DNA of 64,000 nt, taken from NCBI RefSeq assembly GCF_030705605.1, contig NZ_JAPCKK010000018.1:124001-188000 (forward strand). The letters run 5' to 3'. The position numbers and the translations under genes are program-made. The notes beneath the pieces are model-generated. The model had not been told where the DNA came from. It was given only the letters and a program-made list of their open reading frames with translations, and made no database searches. The DNA is from Paenibacillus zeirhizosphaerae (GTDB lineage Bacteria; Bacillota; Bacilli; Paenibacillales; Paenibacillaceae). Positions 16,219-25,035 of this stretch are shown piece after piece; positions within the stretch are counted from its first letter, which is position 1; every line of letters starts with the position of its first letter.

Positions 16219-17516
16219 GTCAATACCGGAACAATACCTTGCTCCGCCTCATACAGCTCTTCGAACATGCTGCCGATTTCATCCAGCGAGCATACGGCTG
16301 CCGTCAACGGGTCCACCATCAAGGCATGGCGGGCCATTTCCTTGTCACTCTTCAGCACGGCTTCTACAGCCAGATCGAAAAAGGCCATGTTCGAGCGGCA
16401 CAGTGCAGCCAAGTGCTCAGGGAGTTTACCGAAGCGGGTAGGCTGAACGCCCCTCTGGTCAACGAGACAGGCCACCTCAACCACGCCGTCTGACGGCAGA
16501 TTTTCGATCAGTCCCCGGTTAGGAACGTTGCCATAAATGACCTTTGGCTCGTGTTTCAATACAGCTTCGATAATGACAGCCGCATATTCATTGCTGGATT
16601 GCATTTCGAGCGGCAGCGTACCTGCGAGCTGTTGGGCGATCTGCTCATCGTTCTCTTTGCGCCAAATCGGCCAGTTGTCGGCATAAAAGCCCGTCGCCCC
16701 GTTATAACCGGTGCTGCAGTGCACATCGATGAGTGACTCGCGTTTGCGGTAATACGGAATATACTCCGAGAAATGGCCGCTCGATTCCGAGACAAAGGCT
16801 CCCAAATACTTCATCGCGTCAAAACGGACCGGATCCTGGCGCAGCAGCTCGTGGTCCTGTATTTTTTCCAGCAGAACCGGATACAGGTCTTGCCCGGCGT
16901 GGGACAGCTCCACAAACCAGGACATGTGGTTGATGCCGCCTGCCCTCCAGTGCATCTCTTCATACGGAACCCCAGCGTATTCCGCCAGTTGAGCGGACGT
17001 ATTCTGGATGGAATGGCAGAGACCGACCACAGGAATGTCCGTGATGCGGGAAGTCAGCAGGGTTACCGCAGACATCGGATTGGTATAGTTCAAAATCATG
17101 CTGTCCGGGCACAGCTCCTCAACGTCCCGGACGATCTCGATCCAACTGGGGAGGGTGCGCAGCGTCTTGAACAGGCCTCCCGGCCCCAGCGTATCGCCGA
17201 TACATTGCTTGACCCCGTATTTCAGCGGAATTTCATATTCGTATCGCACCGTCTCCAGCCCGCCAACCTCAATCTGGTTGATCACGAAACGGGAACCACC
17301 GATGACCTGTCTACGGTCCGTAGAAGCAATGACCTCCCACTTCTTCCCCGTCATTTCTACGATCTTGAGCACCAGCCTGCGCGCCAGCTCAAGCCGCCGC
17401 TCGTCGATATCGACCAGGGCGATCGTACCGCCCTCCAACCCTTCGATCAGAAGGATATCCATCGCGATTTCACGGGTAAACGCACTGCCTGCACCGATAA
17501 TTGAAATTTTCGTCAT
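16215..17516 (-). CDS. Glycoside hydrolase family 4 (alpha-galactosidase/alpha-galacturonidase type)
   Basis: The 433-residue GH4 protein has the NAD-binding start ISIIGAGSAFTREIAMDILL, the NYTNPMSA motif (143-150), the metal/catalytic motif LCHSIQ (Cys167-His168-Ser169) and GGINHMSWF. GH4 enzymes use NAD, Mn2+ and a redox elimination mechanism. The CHS motif is seen in MelA alpha-galactosidases and LplD-type alpha-galacturonidases, whereas phospho-glucosidases differ. With no PTS here, the substrate is probably an unphosphorylated alpha-galactoside, galacturonide or galactosaminide brought in by the ABC transporter. The ATG follows GAGGAGAAG, 18 bp after the upstream permease gene. Confidence 0.82.
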   Translation of the reverse strand: MTKISIIGAGSAFTREIAMDILLIEGLEGGTIALVDIDERRLELARRLVLKIVEMTGKKWEVIASTDRRQVIGGSRFVINQIEVGGLETVRYEYEIPLKYGVKQCIGDTLGPGGLFKTLRTLPSWIEIVRDVEELCPDSMILNYTNPMSAVTLLTSRITDIPVVGLCHSIQNTSAQLAEYAGVPYEEMHWRAGGINHMSWFVELSHAGQDLYPVLLEKIQDHELLRQDPVRFDAMKYLGAFVSESSGHFSEYIPYYRKRESLIDVHCSTGYNGATGFYADNWPIWRKENDEQIAQQLAGTLPLEMQSSNEYAAVIIEAVLKHEPKVIYGNVPNRGLIENLPSDGVVEVACLVDQRGVQPTRFGKLPEHLAALCRSNMAFFDLAVEAVLKSDKEMARHALMVDPLTAAVCSLDEIGSMFEELYEAEQGIVPVLT

Positions 17517-17534
17517 AGCTCTTCTCCTCGCCCC

Positions 17535-18359
17535 TTATTTCATGCCTGTCATGGTCAAGCCTTTAATGAATTGCTTCTGGAAGATCAGGAACACCATAAT
17601 AACCGGTATCGTAATCAGAACCGCTGCAGACATGACGACATTGTAATTGACCTGGTGGGTTCCGTTAAAATAGACCAAGGCGAGCGGAACGGTCATTTTA
17701 CTCTCATCATTCAGCACGATCAGCGGCCACAGGTAGTTGTTCCACGAGTTCATGAACGTAAATATGCCCAGCGCCGACAGCATCGGCATGATGAGCGGCG
17801 AAATGATGCGCAGCATTAGCCTGAACTCGCCAGCGCCGTCTATTCTCGCGGCTTCCAGCAGATCCTGCGGGATTTCCTCGATGAACTGTTTGGCCAGGAA
17901 CACGCCGTAGGAGCTGACCAGATTAGGCAAAATAATTGCCATCAAACTGTTAACCAATCCGAGCTCGGACGTGATCAGATAGGTCGGAACCATAATTACC
18001 TGGAACGGAATCATCATCGTCGCCAGGATCAGGATGAACAGCAGCCTCTTCCCTTTAAATTGATGTTTGGCAAAAATATAGCCCGCCAGCGAGCTGGTGA
18101 ACAAGGTGATCACCGTGATGATGACCGAGGTCACCAGGCTGTTCAACAACCACGTGACAAACGGCGCATCACGGAAAACCGTCCGGTATCCCTCAAGGCT
18201 GGGCTGTCTGGGAAAAAAACCGCCAGAGCCTGACACGATCTCCATATTACTCTTCAGCGAAGACAGCACCATCCAGGCGTAAGGCAGCAGCATGATACAA
18301 GCTGCCACTGCCAGTACAGCGATCAGCACCCCATCCCAGACACTGCGTTTATGCGGCAT
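17535..18359 (-). CDS. Carbohydrate ABC transporter permease (MalG type)
   Basis: The 274-residue protein has six membrane helices and the permease EAA loop IPQDLLEAARIDGAGEF. It belongs to the CUT1 family and pairs with the permease encoded directly upstream. No ATPase gene is present in the locus; CUT1 systems of Bacillota commonly share an MsmX-type ATPase encoded elsewhere. It lies 18 bp before the GH4 gene in the same operon. Confidence 0.88.
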   Translation of the reverse strand: MPHKRSVWDGVLIAVLAVAACIMLLPYAWMVLSSLKSNMEIVSGSGGFFPRQPSLEGYRTVFRDAPFVTWLLNSLVTSVIITVITLFTSSLAGYIFAKHQFKGKRLLFILILATMMIPFQVIMVPTYLITSELGLVNSLMAIILPNLVSSYGVFLAKQFIEEIPQDLLEAARIDGAGEFRLMLRIISPLIMPMLSALGIFTFMNSWNNYLWPLIVLNDESKMTVPLALVYFNGTHQVNYNVVMSAAVLITIPVIMVFLIFQKQFIKGLTMTGMK

Positions 18360-18377
18360 AAGCTTCTTTTCCCCCTC

Positions 18378-19313
18378 TCAATGTTCCCACTGCGTACGTC
18401 CCCATCTCAGCTGCAGCAAAGTCACGAGCAGAATGATCATAAGAAACACAGTCGCCATCGCGGAGGCGTATCCCATATTCGAGTTGGAGAAGGCCTGGTC
18501 ATAAATGTGCAGCGCCAGCACACGTGTCTCGTTGAAGGGTTCCCCTTTGGTCATGATCTGGAATTGCGGGAAGGCCTGAAAATAGGAAACGACGGTGGTC
18601 ACGGAGACGAACAGCAACGTTCTGCGCAGCAGCGGCAAAGTGATGTGGAAAAAGATATGCCCCCGGCCCGCGCCCTCCAGAATCGCCGCTTCATAATACA
18701 TATCGGGAATAGAATCCAGCCCGGCGATGAACAGAACGATGTTATAGCCAATATCGGCCCACAGGGTCATCAAAATGACAGAGTAGAGCGCATAATGCGG
18801 ATCGCTCAGCCACTGGATCGGGGCCATATGCAGCTTAGCCAGCACCATGTTGAACAAGCCGTTGTTGTAATTAAACATCGTGCTCCATACAATGGCCGTG
18901 CCCGCGAGTGGTGCGATCGTTGGCAGAAAGAACAGCGTCCGGAACAAATTTTTAAGCCAAGGGATGCTGACCCGCTGAATGGCCGCAGCGATCAGCAGCG
19001 TAATGACGATATTGGCCAGCACGGTGATGATGACAAACTTGAACGTGACCCATAACGACTTTAGAAAAACAGCGTCCTGCAGCATGCGGACATAATTCTC
19101 CGCTCCCACAAACACCGCATTTGAGCTGAGCGGGTCATACTTGAATACAGACAAACCAAGGCTCCACGCGATGGGAAGAAAAGCAAACACCCCGAACAGG
19201 AGCAGAATCGGCACCAGTGATAGGATGATAAACCGCCGTTTGGCCCTGTACCCCGCCGCTTTTCCCGCTGTTTTAAGCCCCTTCGCCTTGTCGGTTGGTA
19301 CAGCAACACTCAT
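18378..19313 (-). CDS. Carbohydrate ABC transporter permease (MalF/UgpA type)
   Basis: The 311-residue protein has six membrane helices with a basic N-terminal extension and the EAA loop IPDMYYEAAILEGAGRG. It is the first permease of the CUT1 pair; the partner starts 18 bp after it ends and the binding protein gene ends 15 bp before it. The system should import the oligosaccharide handled by GH4. Confidence 0.88.
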   Translation of the reverse strand: MSVAVPTDKAKGLKTAGKAAGYRAKRRFIILSLVPILLLFGVFAFLPIAWSLGLSVFKYDPLSSNAVFVGAENYVRMLQDAVFLKSLWVTFKFVIITVLANIVITLLIAAAIQRVSIPWLKNLFRTLFFLPTIAPLAGTAIVWSTMFNYNNGLFNMVLAKLHMAPIQWLSDPHYALYSVILMTLWADIGYNIVLFIAGLDSIPDMYYEAAILEGAGRGHIFFHITLPLLRRTLLFVSVTTVVSYFQAFPQFQIMTKGEPFNETRVLALHIYDQAFSNSNMGYASAMATVFLMIILLVTLLQLRWGRTQWEH

Positions 19314-19328
19314 GCCCGAGCCCCCTTA

Positions 19329-20627
19329 TCACTTATGTTGATCCTGGCTATCATTGATAGCCTTTTCGATGTTCGCCAATCCGTCCTCCACACTCAGTTG
19401 TCCGCTGACCATCAACTGAAAGTTGTCGTTGACCTGCTTGAAGAAGTGATCCCGGTCGGCCACGGGGCCGATCCATTGGCCTAACGGCAGCACTGCCAGC
19501 GAGGTTTTCATATAAGGATTGCTGCTCTGGAATGCCGGGTCTTCGGCGATTTCTTTTTTGGCCGGAACGGTAAAGGTGTCCGTATTCCACGCCTCAAGGT
19601 TGTCCTTCTCCGAGATGAACTGGATGAAATCCAGCGCAGCCTCCTGCTGCTTGCTTTGCTTCGCCACCGCAAGGCCCCAGCCGGATTCGGCGGCAAAGAC
19701 AGGCGGGCTGTCCGTAAAGGACGGCACTGGCACATATTCAAAATCGCTAACCTTATAGTTGTTGATTCCCGCAGAAATCGTCCAAGGGCCACGGTAGGTC
19801 ATGGCCGAGTTGCCACGAAAGAAATGATCGGAGGTATCCAGCTCCCCGCCAAACGCGGTCAAATCCGTGACTTTGTCATCAGCCACAAGCGAGACCAGGG
19901 CCGACATCGCCGTCCGCGCCTCCGGAGTATTGAAATTCACATGTCCGCCTTCTCCCCAGAAGCTTGCCCCTTGCTGCAAGATAAGCGACAAAAAGGTAAA
20001 TGTAATATTGTCCGACGATACAAAATCAAAGCCTTTGACCTTAACGACATCACCTTCACGCACGGTCAGTTTTCGGGCATAATCCACAAGCTCCGCCCAG
20101 GTGGACGGCGGCTGATCGAAGCCTTGCTGCTTCAGTATTTGCGGATGAATCAGCATGCCGCCATTTTCAATGTTGTATTCCAGCGGCAGCCCGTACAGCT
20201 TGTTATCCCGCATATACCCGCCAAGAGGCGCGTCATAGTAGGCTTTTTTTACATTTTCACTATCAGGGATTTCAACGAGCAGATTGTTCTTGGAATATTC
20301 GGGAACCCATGTGCCAAAAAACTCGGCGATATCGGGCGGTTGTTTCGCGGAGAATGAAGCCTTTAGCTTCTGGTTGTACACGTCATACGGAAAGGTTTGA
20401 TACTCGATGGTTACATCAGGGTGTGCATCCTGATATTTGACGACCAGCTTTTTGTATGCGTTTACAATTGCGTCTTCCTGATGGCTCCAAAAGACAAGTT
20501 TCACCTTGCCTTGCGGGTCTGCGGATGTATCGCCGCCGGAAGTGGAAGGGCCTCCACACCCCGCTGCAGCGAATACAACGCAAACCGCCATGATGATCAG
20601 CATAAACTTGGAAAACCGCATTTGCAT
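19329..20627 (-). CDS. Sugar ABC transporter substrate-binding lipoprotein
   Basis: The 432-residue extracellular solute-binding protein (family 1) has a lipoprotein signal ending in AAAGC (Cys24). The mature part starts with KLVFWSHQEDAIVNAYKKLV, characteristic of CUT1 oligosaccharide binders. It is anchored outside the membrane and delivers substrate to the two permeases downstream. It is encoded between the DeoR regulator and the permeases on one strand. The ligand is unknown. Confidence 0.88.
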   Translation of the reverse strand: MQMRFSKFMLIIMAVCVVFAAAGCGGPSTSGGDTSADPQGKVKLVFWSHQEDAIVNAYKKLVVKYQDAHPDVTIEYQTFPYDVYNQKLKASFSAKQPPDIAEFFGTWVPEYSKNNLLVEIPDSENVKKAYYDAPLGGYMRDNKLYGLPLEYNIENGGMLIHPQILKQQGFDQPPSTWAELVDYARKLTVREGDVVKVKGFDFVSSDNITFTFLSLILQQGASFWGEGGHVNFNTPEARTAMSALVSLVADDKVTDLTAFGGELDTSDHFFRGNSAMTYRGPWTISAGINNYKVSDFEYVPVPSFTDSPPVFAAESGWGLAVAKQSKQQEAALDFIQFISEKDNLEAWNTDTFTVPAKKEIAEDPAFQSSNPYMKTSLAVLPLGQWIGPVADRDHFFKQVNDNFQLMVSGQLSVEDGLANIEKAINDSQDQHK

Positions 20628-20703
20628 ATCCCCCTAATCCTGCAAATTAACCAGCATATGAAGGGGAGATTGCTTGAGGATAAGCGCCATGAAGCCGAAG
20701 CCA

Positions 20704-21504
20704 TTAAATAAAAGCAGTGTGGTCCATAGGTGTATGTACGGCAATCCGCTGCTCCCGGCACGCTTGCTCAAACCATCCCTCCGGCTGTTTATTCGTAATT
20801 ACCCCTGTCACCTGATTCAGGGGAGTAATGGTAAACAAAGCGCTCTTCTCCAGCTTGCTTTGATCGAATACAGCATATACTTCGCTGGAACGTTCCATCA
20901 TTAATTGGGCAATACGTGCTTCAAGCTCGGAGTGCATCGTAAACCCGTGATTGAGAGACACTCCGTCCACCCCAAGAAACATTTTGGTAATGTTGATTTT
21001 ATCGATCACGTTCTCCGCCAGCGGACCGCTCAGCTCGTAGCTCTTGGCCCGCATCACGCCGCCGATCACCACCACCTGAATATCTTCCGCATCGGCCAGC
21101 TCAAAAGCAATGTTCACCGCATTGGTGACAATCGTGATATTCCGGTGTTTTTTCAGCGCTTTCGCAATAAAAAATGTCGTAGTTCCCCCGGTGAGGCAGA
21201 TAATGTCCCCTTCCTGGACCAGGGCAGCCGCAGCTTCGGCAATCCGCTCCTTATCCTGCCGTTTGAAATCATGCTTGGCGGCAAAGGGCAGTTCTGCGGC
21301 CGACGACATCAGCGCCCCTTCGTAAATGGCTCCACCGGTCGTGCGGATAATGCCGCCCGCTTTCTCTAGTACGTCCAGGTCACGCCTAGCGGTCGCTTCC
21401 GAGCAGCCGATGGCCTCAACAATCTCCTGCACCGATATTTTTCCACGCGATTTGATCAGTTCCAGTGTTTTCGCTCTGCGAAGTTCACCCTTTGAATATT
21501 GCAT
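20704..21504 (-). CDS. DeoR-family transcriptional regulator
   Basis: The 266-residue protein has a DeoR winged helix (about 5-60, ISVQEIVEAIGCSEATARRDLDVLE) and a DeoRC sugar-phosphate sensor domain with ICLTGGTTTFFIAKAL. DeoR repressors of sugar operons are released by phosphorylated intermediates. Its place between the kinase/aldolase genes and the ABC genes suggests it controls the whole locus, much as AgaR and LacR control N-acetylgalactosamine and tagatose-6-phosphate operons. The palindrome at 23513-23526 is a candidate operator. Confidence 0.88.
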   Translation of the reverse strand: MQYSKGELRRAKTLELIKSRGKISVQEIVEAIGCSEATARRDLDVLEKAGGIIRTTGGAIYEGALMSSAAELPFAAKHDFKRQDKERIAEAAAALVQEGDIICLTGGTTTFFIAKALKKHRNITIVTNAVNIAFELADAEDIQVVVIGGVMRAKSYELSGPLAENVIDKINITKMFLGVDGVSLNHGFTMHSELEARIAQLMMERSSEVYAVFDQSKLEKSALFTITPLNQVTGVITNKQPEGWFEQACREQRIAVHTPMDHTAFI

Positions 21505-21612
21505 ATGTCTCTCCTTTGATATATCTGGGCCGTTACAACCCGTGTTAGCTCTATTGTGGAGGATGGAAGGATGGATTGCAATACGCCGAAATGAACCCGC
21601 TTGCAGGGCTCT

Positions 21613-22560
21613 TCACAAAGCTGTAATCTGCACCTGCCGCTCGTATTCCCGGAAATGGCGGTAGTCGATATCTCCCGCTTTCGCGGACATCGCATTGGCG
21701 GCCGCCGCTGCAGCGGCGGTGCGCAGTCTGTCTGCGGCCGAATCGCCGCGTTCTTCCGCATACGCCATACCTGCCACAAAGGCGTCGCCGCAGCCCACCG
21801 TGTTCACGGGCTGGATGACCGGCGGTGTCACCAGATACGCTGCTCCGTCCAGAATTGCCACGGCTCCGCGGCTGCCCAGTGTTACACATACCTCGGCAAT
21901 CCCCTGGTCGGCTAGCATCTGCGCGGCCCGGGTCCACTCGCTAAGTTCCTGCGGTATGTGTCCCAACCAGCCGGATAGCTCCTGCTCGTTCGGCTTCACG
22001 AAGTGAGGCATTACGTCGAGATGAGACGTTCCGTCGAGCGCAGCGCTGAATGCCCTTCCGCTGGTATCCAGGAAGGCCCGCGCTCCAGTGGAACGCACGA
22101 TGCCGGTCAGCTCCGCGTACAAACCCTCCGGTGCACCGGCGGGCAAACTGCCAGACAGCACAACTACGGTGGATTGCAGGGCAAGCTGCCGCACCCTTTG
22201 CTTGATCGCTTCAACTTCGCTGCCGGTTATGGCCGGTCCTTGCCCGAGCAGCTCGGTGGACGTTCCGCTGGACTCATCCAGAATATTGAGGCAGACCCGC
22301 GACTCTCCCGGTCCATGGACAAAGGCTGTCTGGATGCCCCGGTCCGTCAGGCTGCTCTCGATAAACGCGCCATTGCTGCCAGCAATGATGCCAGTAGCCG
22401 TGACCTCCCCACCGAGCTGGCGAATCACCTTGGCGACATTGTTGCCTTTGCCGCCTGGTTCATCGACCTGACGGGCCACCCGCTGCACCTGACCCACGTT
22501 GAACTTATCAACATAATACGTCCGGTCGATGGCCGCATGGAGTGTGACGGTGGTGATCAT
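21613..22560 (-). CDS. 1-phosphofructokinase/tagatose-6-phosphate kinase family
   Basis: The 315-residue PfkB-family kinase is of the FruK/LacC branch: VTLHAAIDRTYYVD at the N-terminus, DEPGGKGNNVAKVI near residue 35, and the C-terminal signature NTVGCGDAFVAGMAY. This branch phosphorylates fructose-1-phosphate or tagatose-6-phosphate. Its start overlaps the aldolase stop by 4 bp. Because the aldolase resembles GatY/KbaY, tagatose-6-phosphate is the likelier substrate, giving tagatose-1,6-bisphosphate. This is inference from context; fructose-1-phosphate is the alternative. Confidence 0.82.
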   Translation of the reverse strand: MITTVTLHAAIDRTYYVDKFNVGQVQRVARQVDEPGGKGNNVAKVIRQLGGEVTATGIIAGSNGAFIESSLTDRGIQTAFVHGPGESRVCLNILDESSGTSTELLGQGPAITGSEVEAIKQRVRQLALQSTVVVLSGSLPAGAPEGLYAELTGIVRSTGARAFLDTSGRAFSAALDGTSHLDVMPHFVKPNEQELSGWLGHIPQELSEWTRAAQMLADQGIAEVCVTLGSRGAVAILDGAAYLVTPPVIQPVNTVGCGDAFVAGMAYAEERGDSAADRLRTAAAAAAANAMSAKAGDIDYRHFREYERQVQITAL

Positions 22561-23423
22561 CTGGCCACGCCCGCTTTGCCGACAGAACCGCAGAGCCGCA
22601 TTTTTTCCATAGCAAGCTGTTTGACCGCTTCCTTCGCCGGAACCATGTATTTGCGCGGATCGTTTTCCGCAGGATGCTCTGTAAAAACGCCTTTGATCGC
22701 GTCGGAGAACGCGATGCGCAGCTCGGTGGCAATGTTCACCTTGGCCATGCCCAGCGCGACCGCCTGATGAATTTGCTCAGCCGGAATGCCCGACCCGCCA
22801 TGCAGCACCAAAGGAACCTCCACACGATCCGCGATGCGCGCAATCCGCTCGAAATCAATGTTCGGCGTACCCTTGTAAATACCGTGGGCGGTGCCAATCG
22901 CAGGCGCAAGCGTAGTTACATCGGTACGTTCAATAAACAGAGCACATTCTTCAGGATCGGCCAGCAAAGCATCCCGCTCATCCACCACAATGTCATCCTC
23001 GACGCCGCCGACCTTGCCAAGCTCCGCTTCCACATTCACACCGGAAGCCTGGGCGATTTCCATCACTTTGCAGGTTTGCTTTACATTTTCTTCGAATGGA
23101 AACATGGAGGCGTCGATCATAACCGAGGTATAACCTGCCCGTATACATTGGATGATTGTAGGGAAATCAGTGCAGTGATCCAGATGCAGCGCCATGGGCA
23201 GATCTGTCCGGTCTGCGGCGGTTTTAGCCGCATGGGCGATGTAATCCGGACCCAAATGTTTGACCGTGCCCACCGTCGTTTGAATAATGAGCGGGGAATC
23301 CGTTTCAACCGCCGCTTCTACGACCGCCTGCAGCATTTCCAGGGTGTGCACGTTAAAAGCGGGGATCGCGTATTTCTCCCTGCGGGCTGTTTGCAGCATT
23401 TTAGTAGACGAGATCAGTGGCAT
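22557..23423 (-). CDS. Class II bisphosphate aldolase, GatY/KbaY-like (tagatose-bisphosphate type)
   Basis: The product of about 288 residues has class II aldolase motifs: ALHLDHCTDF (zinc/catalytic), SVMIDAS, VEAELGKVGGVEDD, AIGTAHGIYKG and VLHGGSGIP. EAELG and the ending region DPRKYMVPAKEAV resemble GatY/KbaY, which split tagatose-1,6-bisphosphate into DHAP and glyceraldehyde-3-phosphate; FbaA-type fructose aldolases are the alternative. The ATG at 23423 follows AAGGGGGA. It is the first gene of the minus-strand operon and overlaps the kinase by 4 bp. Confidence 0.85.
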   Translation of the reverse strand: MPLISSTKMLQTARREKYAIPAFNVHTLEMLQAVVEAAVETDSPLIIQTTVGTVKHLGPDYIAHAAKTAADRTDLPMALHLDHCTDFPTIIQCIRAGYTSVMIDASMFPFEENVKQTCKVMEIAQASGVNVEAELGKVGGVEDDIVVDERDALLADPEECALFIERTDVTTLAPAIGTAHGIYKGTPNIDFERIARIADRVEVPLVLHGGSGIPAEQIHQAVALGMAKVNIATELRIAFSDAIKGVFTEHPAENDPRKYMVPAKEAVKQLAMEKMRLCGSVGKAGVAR

Positions 23424-23512
23424 ATCTTTTTTTCCCCCTTGAAAGGTATGGCCGCATGCCGGGTACAAAAGGTTGATTAGGAGACCCTTTATTTGGCTGT
23501 ATAGCGGCGGAT

Positions 23513-23526
23513 TTGAGCGCGCTTAA
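23513..23526. promoter_or_regulatory. Near-perfect palindrome, candidate operator
   Basis: TTGAGCGCGCTTAA is symmetrical except for one base pair. It lies in the 476-bp gap between the divergent aldolase operon and SIS gene, 90 bp before the aldolase start. It could bind the DeoR protein. The rest of the gap beside the aldolase holds no convincing gene; a 22-codon ORF on the minus strand near 23560-23630 has no support. Confidence 0.3.
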
Positions 23527-23825
23527 CACCTCCCTTTCCTTAGTGGAACGATCCGGTAATCACGTGCAGAGTGCGGCCAAATGCTGCCTTTCCAGACAAA
23601 TAAGCTCTCTCAAGTCCGTTAGCTGCATGCGATCTGATCTGCCGTCACCAACGTTCACGTTATTTGGGGGGATCTTTCCACTATGCAAATGACTGCAACA
23701 AGATTGGATAACACTTGTTCTTGTGATCATAATAATCTTTTAATTTGATTAAATCAATCATTAAATAAAAAAATGCTCATTTTTTTATTATAAAATCGTA
23801 TATTTGAATTAATTAATCATTTTTA

Positions 23826-23853
23826 TTGCATTTTCGATCTAAATGATTATAAA
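23826..23853 (+). promoter_or_regulatory. Probable sigma-A promoter of the SIS gene
   Basis: TTGCAT, a 16-nt spacer and TATAAA lie in a very AT-rich stretch (23700-23855), 46 bp before the SIS start codon. A TTGACA at 23855 has no -10 at a usable distance from the start. Confidence 0.5.
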
Positions 23854-23899
23854 ATTGACACGAGTCGTCATATCAATCTATTTCCGGGAGGTTCCTTTT

Positions 23900-24943
23900 A
23901 TGAGCTTGACGTATCGTGAAATTAAAGGCCAGTATAAGGCCTTACAACAGACCTTCGAATATATGGTGGCCAAGCGCGCTGAATTTACCGCTTTTGTCCG
24001 TGAACAGGCGGTCACCTCCGTAACCTTTGTCGGTTCCGGGTCCAGCTATTGCTTGAGTGAGGCGGCCGCTTTCTCCTTCCGTTTGCGTGCTGGCCTGCCC
24101 GCGCTTTCCCTCGCCGCCGGCGACCTGATGCTCCATGCCAACCGCTACCGCCCTATGCTGACAGGCACCCTGGCCATCGCTCCGTCACGGTCCGGCAGCA
24201 CCAGCGAAGTCGTCGAAGCGCTGCGCCTGATTCAATCGGAAAAGCACATTCCCGTATTGTCGATTTCCTGTGTCGCAGACTCTCCGTTATCTGCGAGGGC
24301 TGATTTTGCCCTGGAGCTGCCTTGGGCCTTCGACGACAGCGTTTGCCAGACCCGCACGGTTACCAATCTGTATGCAGCCAATCTGCTGCTTGCCGCCTTT
24401 CTTGCTGGCGATGAGCTTCTGATCGCAGACATGCAAGCGGCTATTCACCAGGGCGAAGCCTACATGACACGGGTGGAAAATGACATCCGTCGAGCCTCCA
24501 ACTTTGCCTGGACGAACGCTGTCGTGCTGGCGGACGGCGAGCTGCAGGGACTGGCCGCCGAGGGCGCGATCGCTTTGACCGAAATCGCCAAGACGCAGGC
24601 CCATGCCTACCATCTGCTCGACGTGCGCCATGGCCCGATGGTGACGGTTGGCCCAGATACACTCGTGATCGCGGCCTTGTCGGACAGCGGCATCGAGCAT
24701 CAGCGCAACCTGATGCTCGATATCAAGGATCGCGGTGCCACCGTCATCGCTTTTGCCGATCGGGCGGAAGCGGTGCCGCAGGACATCGTCGACCTCGCGA
24801 TCACGACAGACCGTCCGCTGGACGCTGCGGTGCGGGGCATCCCGTTTATTTTCATCCCGCAAATCGCCGCCCTCGCCAGCGCCGAACGCCACGGCATCAA
24901 CCCGGATCAGCCCGACGGGCTGGTGGCCTGGGTAAAGCTTTAA
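23900..24943 (+). CDS. SIS-domain sugar-phosphate isomerase/deaminase family (AgaS-like)
   Basis: The 347-residue protein has two SIS domains. The first starts at VTFVGSGSSYCLSEAAAF and includes IAPSRSGSTSEVVEAL, the sugar-phosphate-binding Ser/Thr loops; the second has TEIAKTQAHAYHLLDVRHGPM. It resembles the isomerase half of GlmS and AgaS-type amino-sugar-phosphate deaminase/isomerases, with no glutaminase domain. Divergent from the tagatose-type kinase and aldolase operon, it would fit conversion of galactosamine-6-phosphate to tagatose-6-phosphate. That role is inferred from the gene set. ATG at 23900 has a GGGAGG site; the longer frame to 23843 overlaps the promoter. Confidence 0.75.
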   Translation: MSLTYREIKGQYKALQQTFEYMVAKRAEFTAFVREQAVTSVTFVGSGSSYCLSEAAAFSFRLRAGLPALSLAAGDLMLHANRYRPMLTGTLAIAPSRSGSTSEVVEALRLIQSEKHIPVLSISCVADSPLSARADFALELPWAFDDSVCQTRTVTNLYAANLLLAAFLAGDELLIADMQAAIHQGEAYMTRVENDIRRASNFAWTNAVVLADGELQGLAAEGAIALTEIAKTQAHAYHLLDVRHGPMVTVGPDTLVIAALSDSGIEHQRNLMLDIKDRGATVIAFADRAEAVPQDIVDLAITTDRPLDAAVRGIPFIFIPQIAALASAERHGINPDQPDGLVAWVKL

Positions 24944-24952
24944 AAAAACGTC

Positions 24953-24998
24953 AAAGAACCTCCACACCGCCTGTCAAGCGGTGATGAAGGTTCTTTTT
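24953..24998. terminator. Strong bidirectional terminator
   Basis: AAAGAACC pairs with GGTTCTTT, with an inner ACCGC/GCGGT stem, followed by TTTTT. It ends both the SIS gene and the converging GH3 operon. Confidence 0.85.
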
Positions 24999-25035
24999 GC
25001 ATATGGATTTATAGCCTCTGACGTGTGAAAGCTGT

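Noticed and set aside
16773..17504. 243-codon plus-strand ORF opposite GH4
   Set aside because: Mirror frame of a high-GC-third-position gene; the minus-strand GH4 has clear motifs.
18351..20357. Long plus-strand ORFs opposite the sugar permease and binding-protein genes
   Set aside because: Antisense shadows; composition rich in Arg/His/Gln and no conserved domain.
23560..23640. 22-codon minus-strand ORF (MQLTDLRELICLERQ...) before the aldolase operon
   Set aside because: No ribosome site and no conserved feature; reads on past a stop only by chance.
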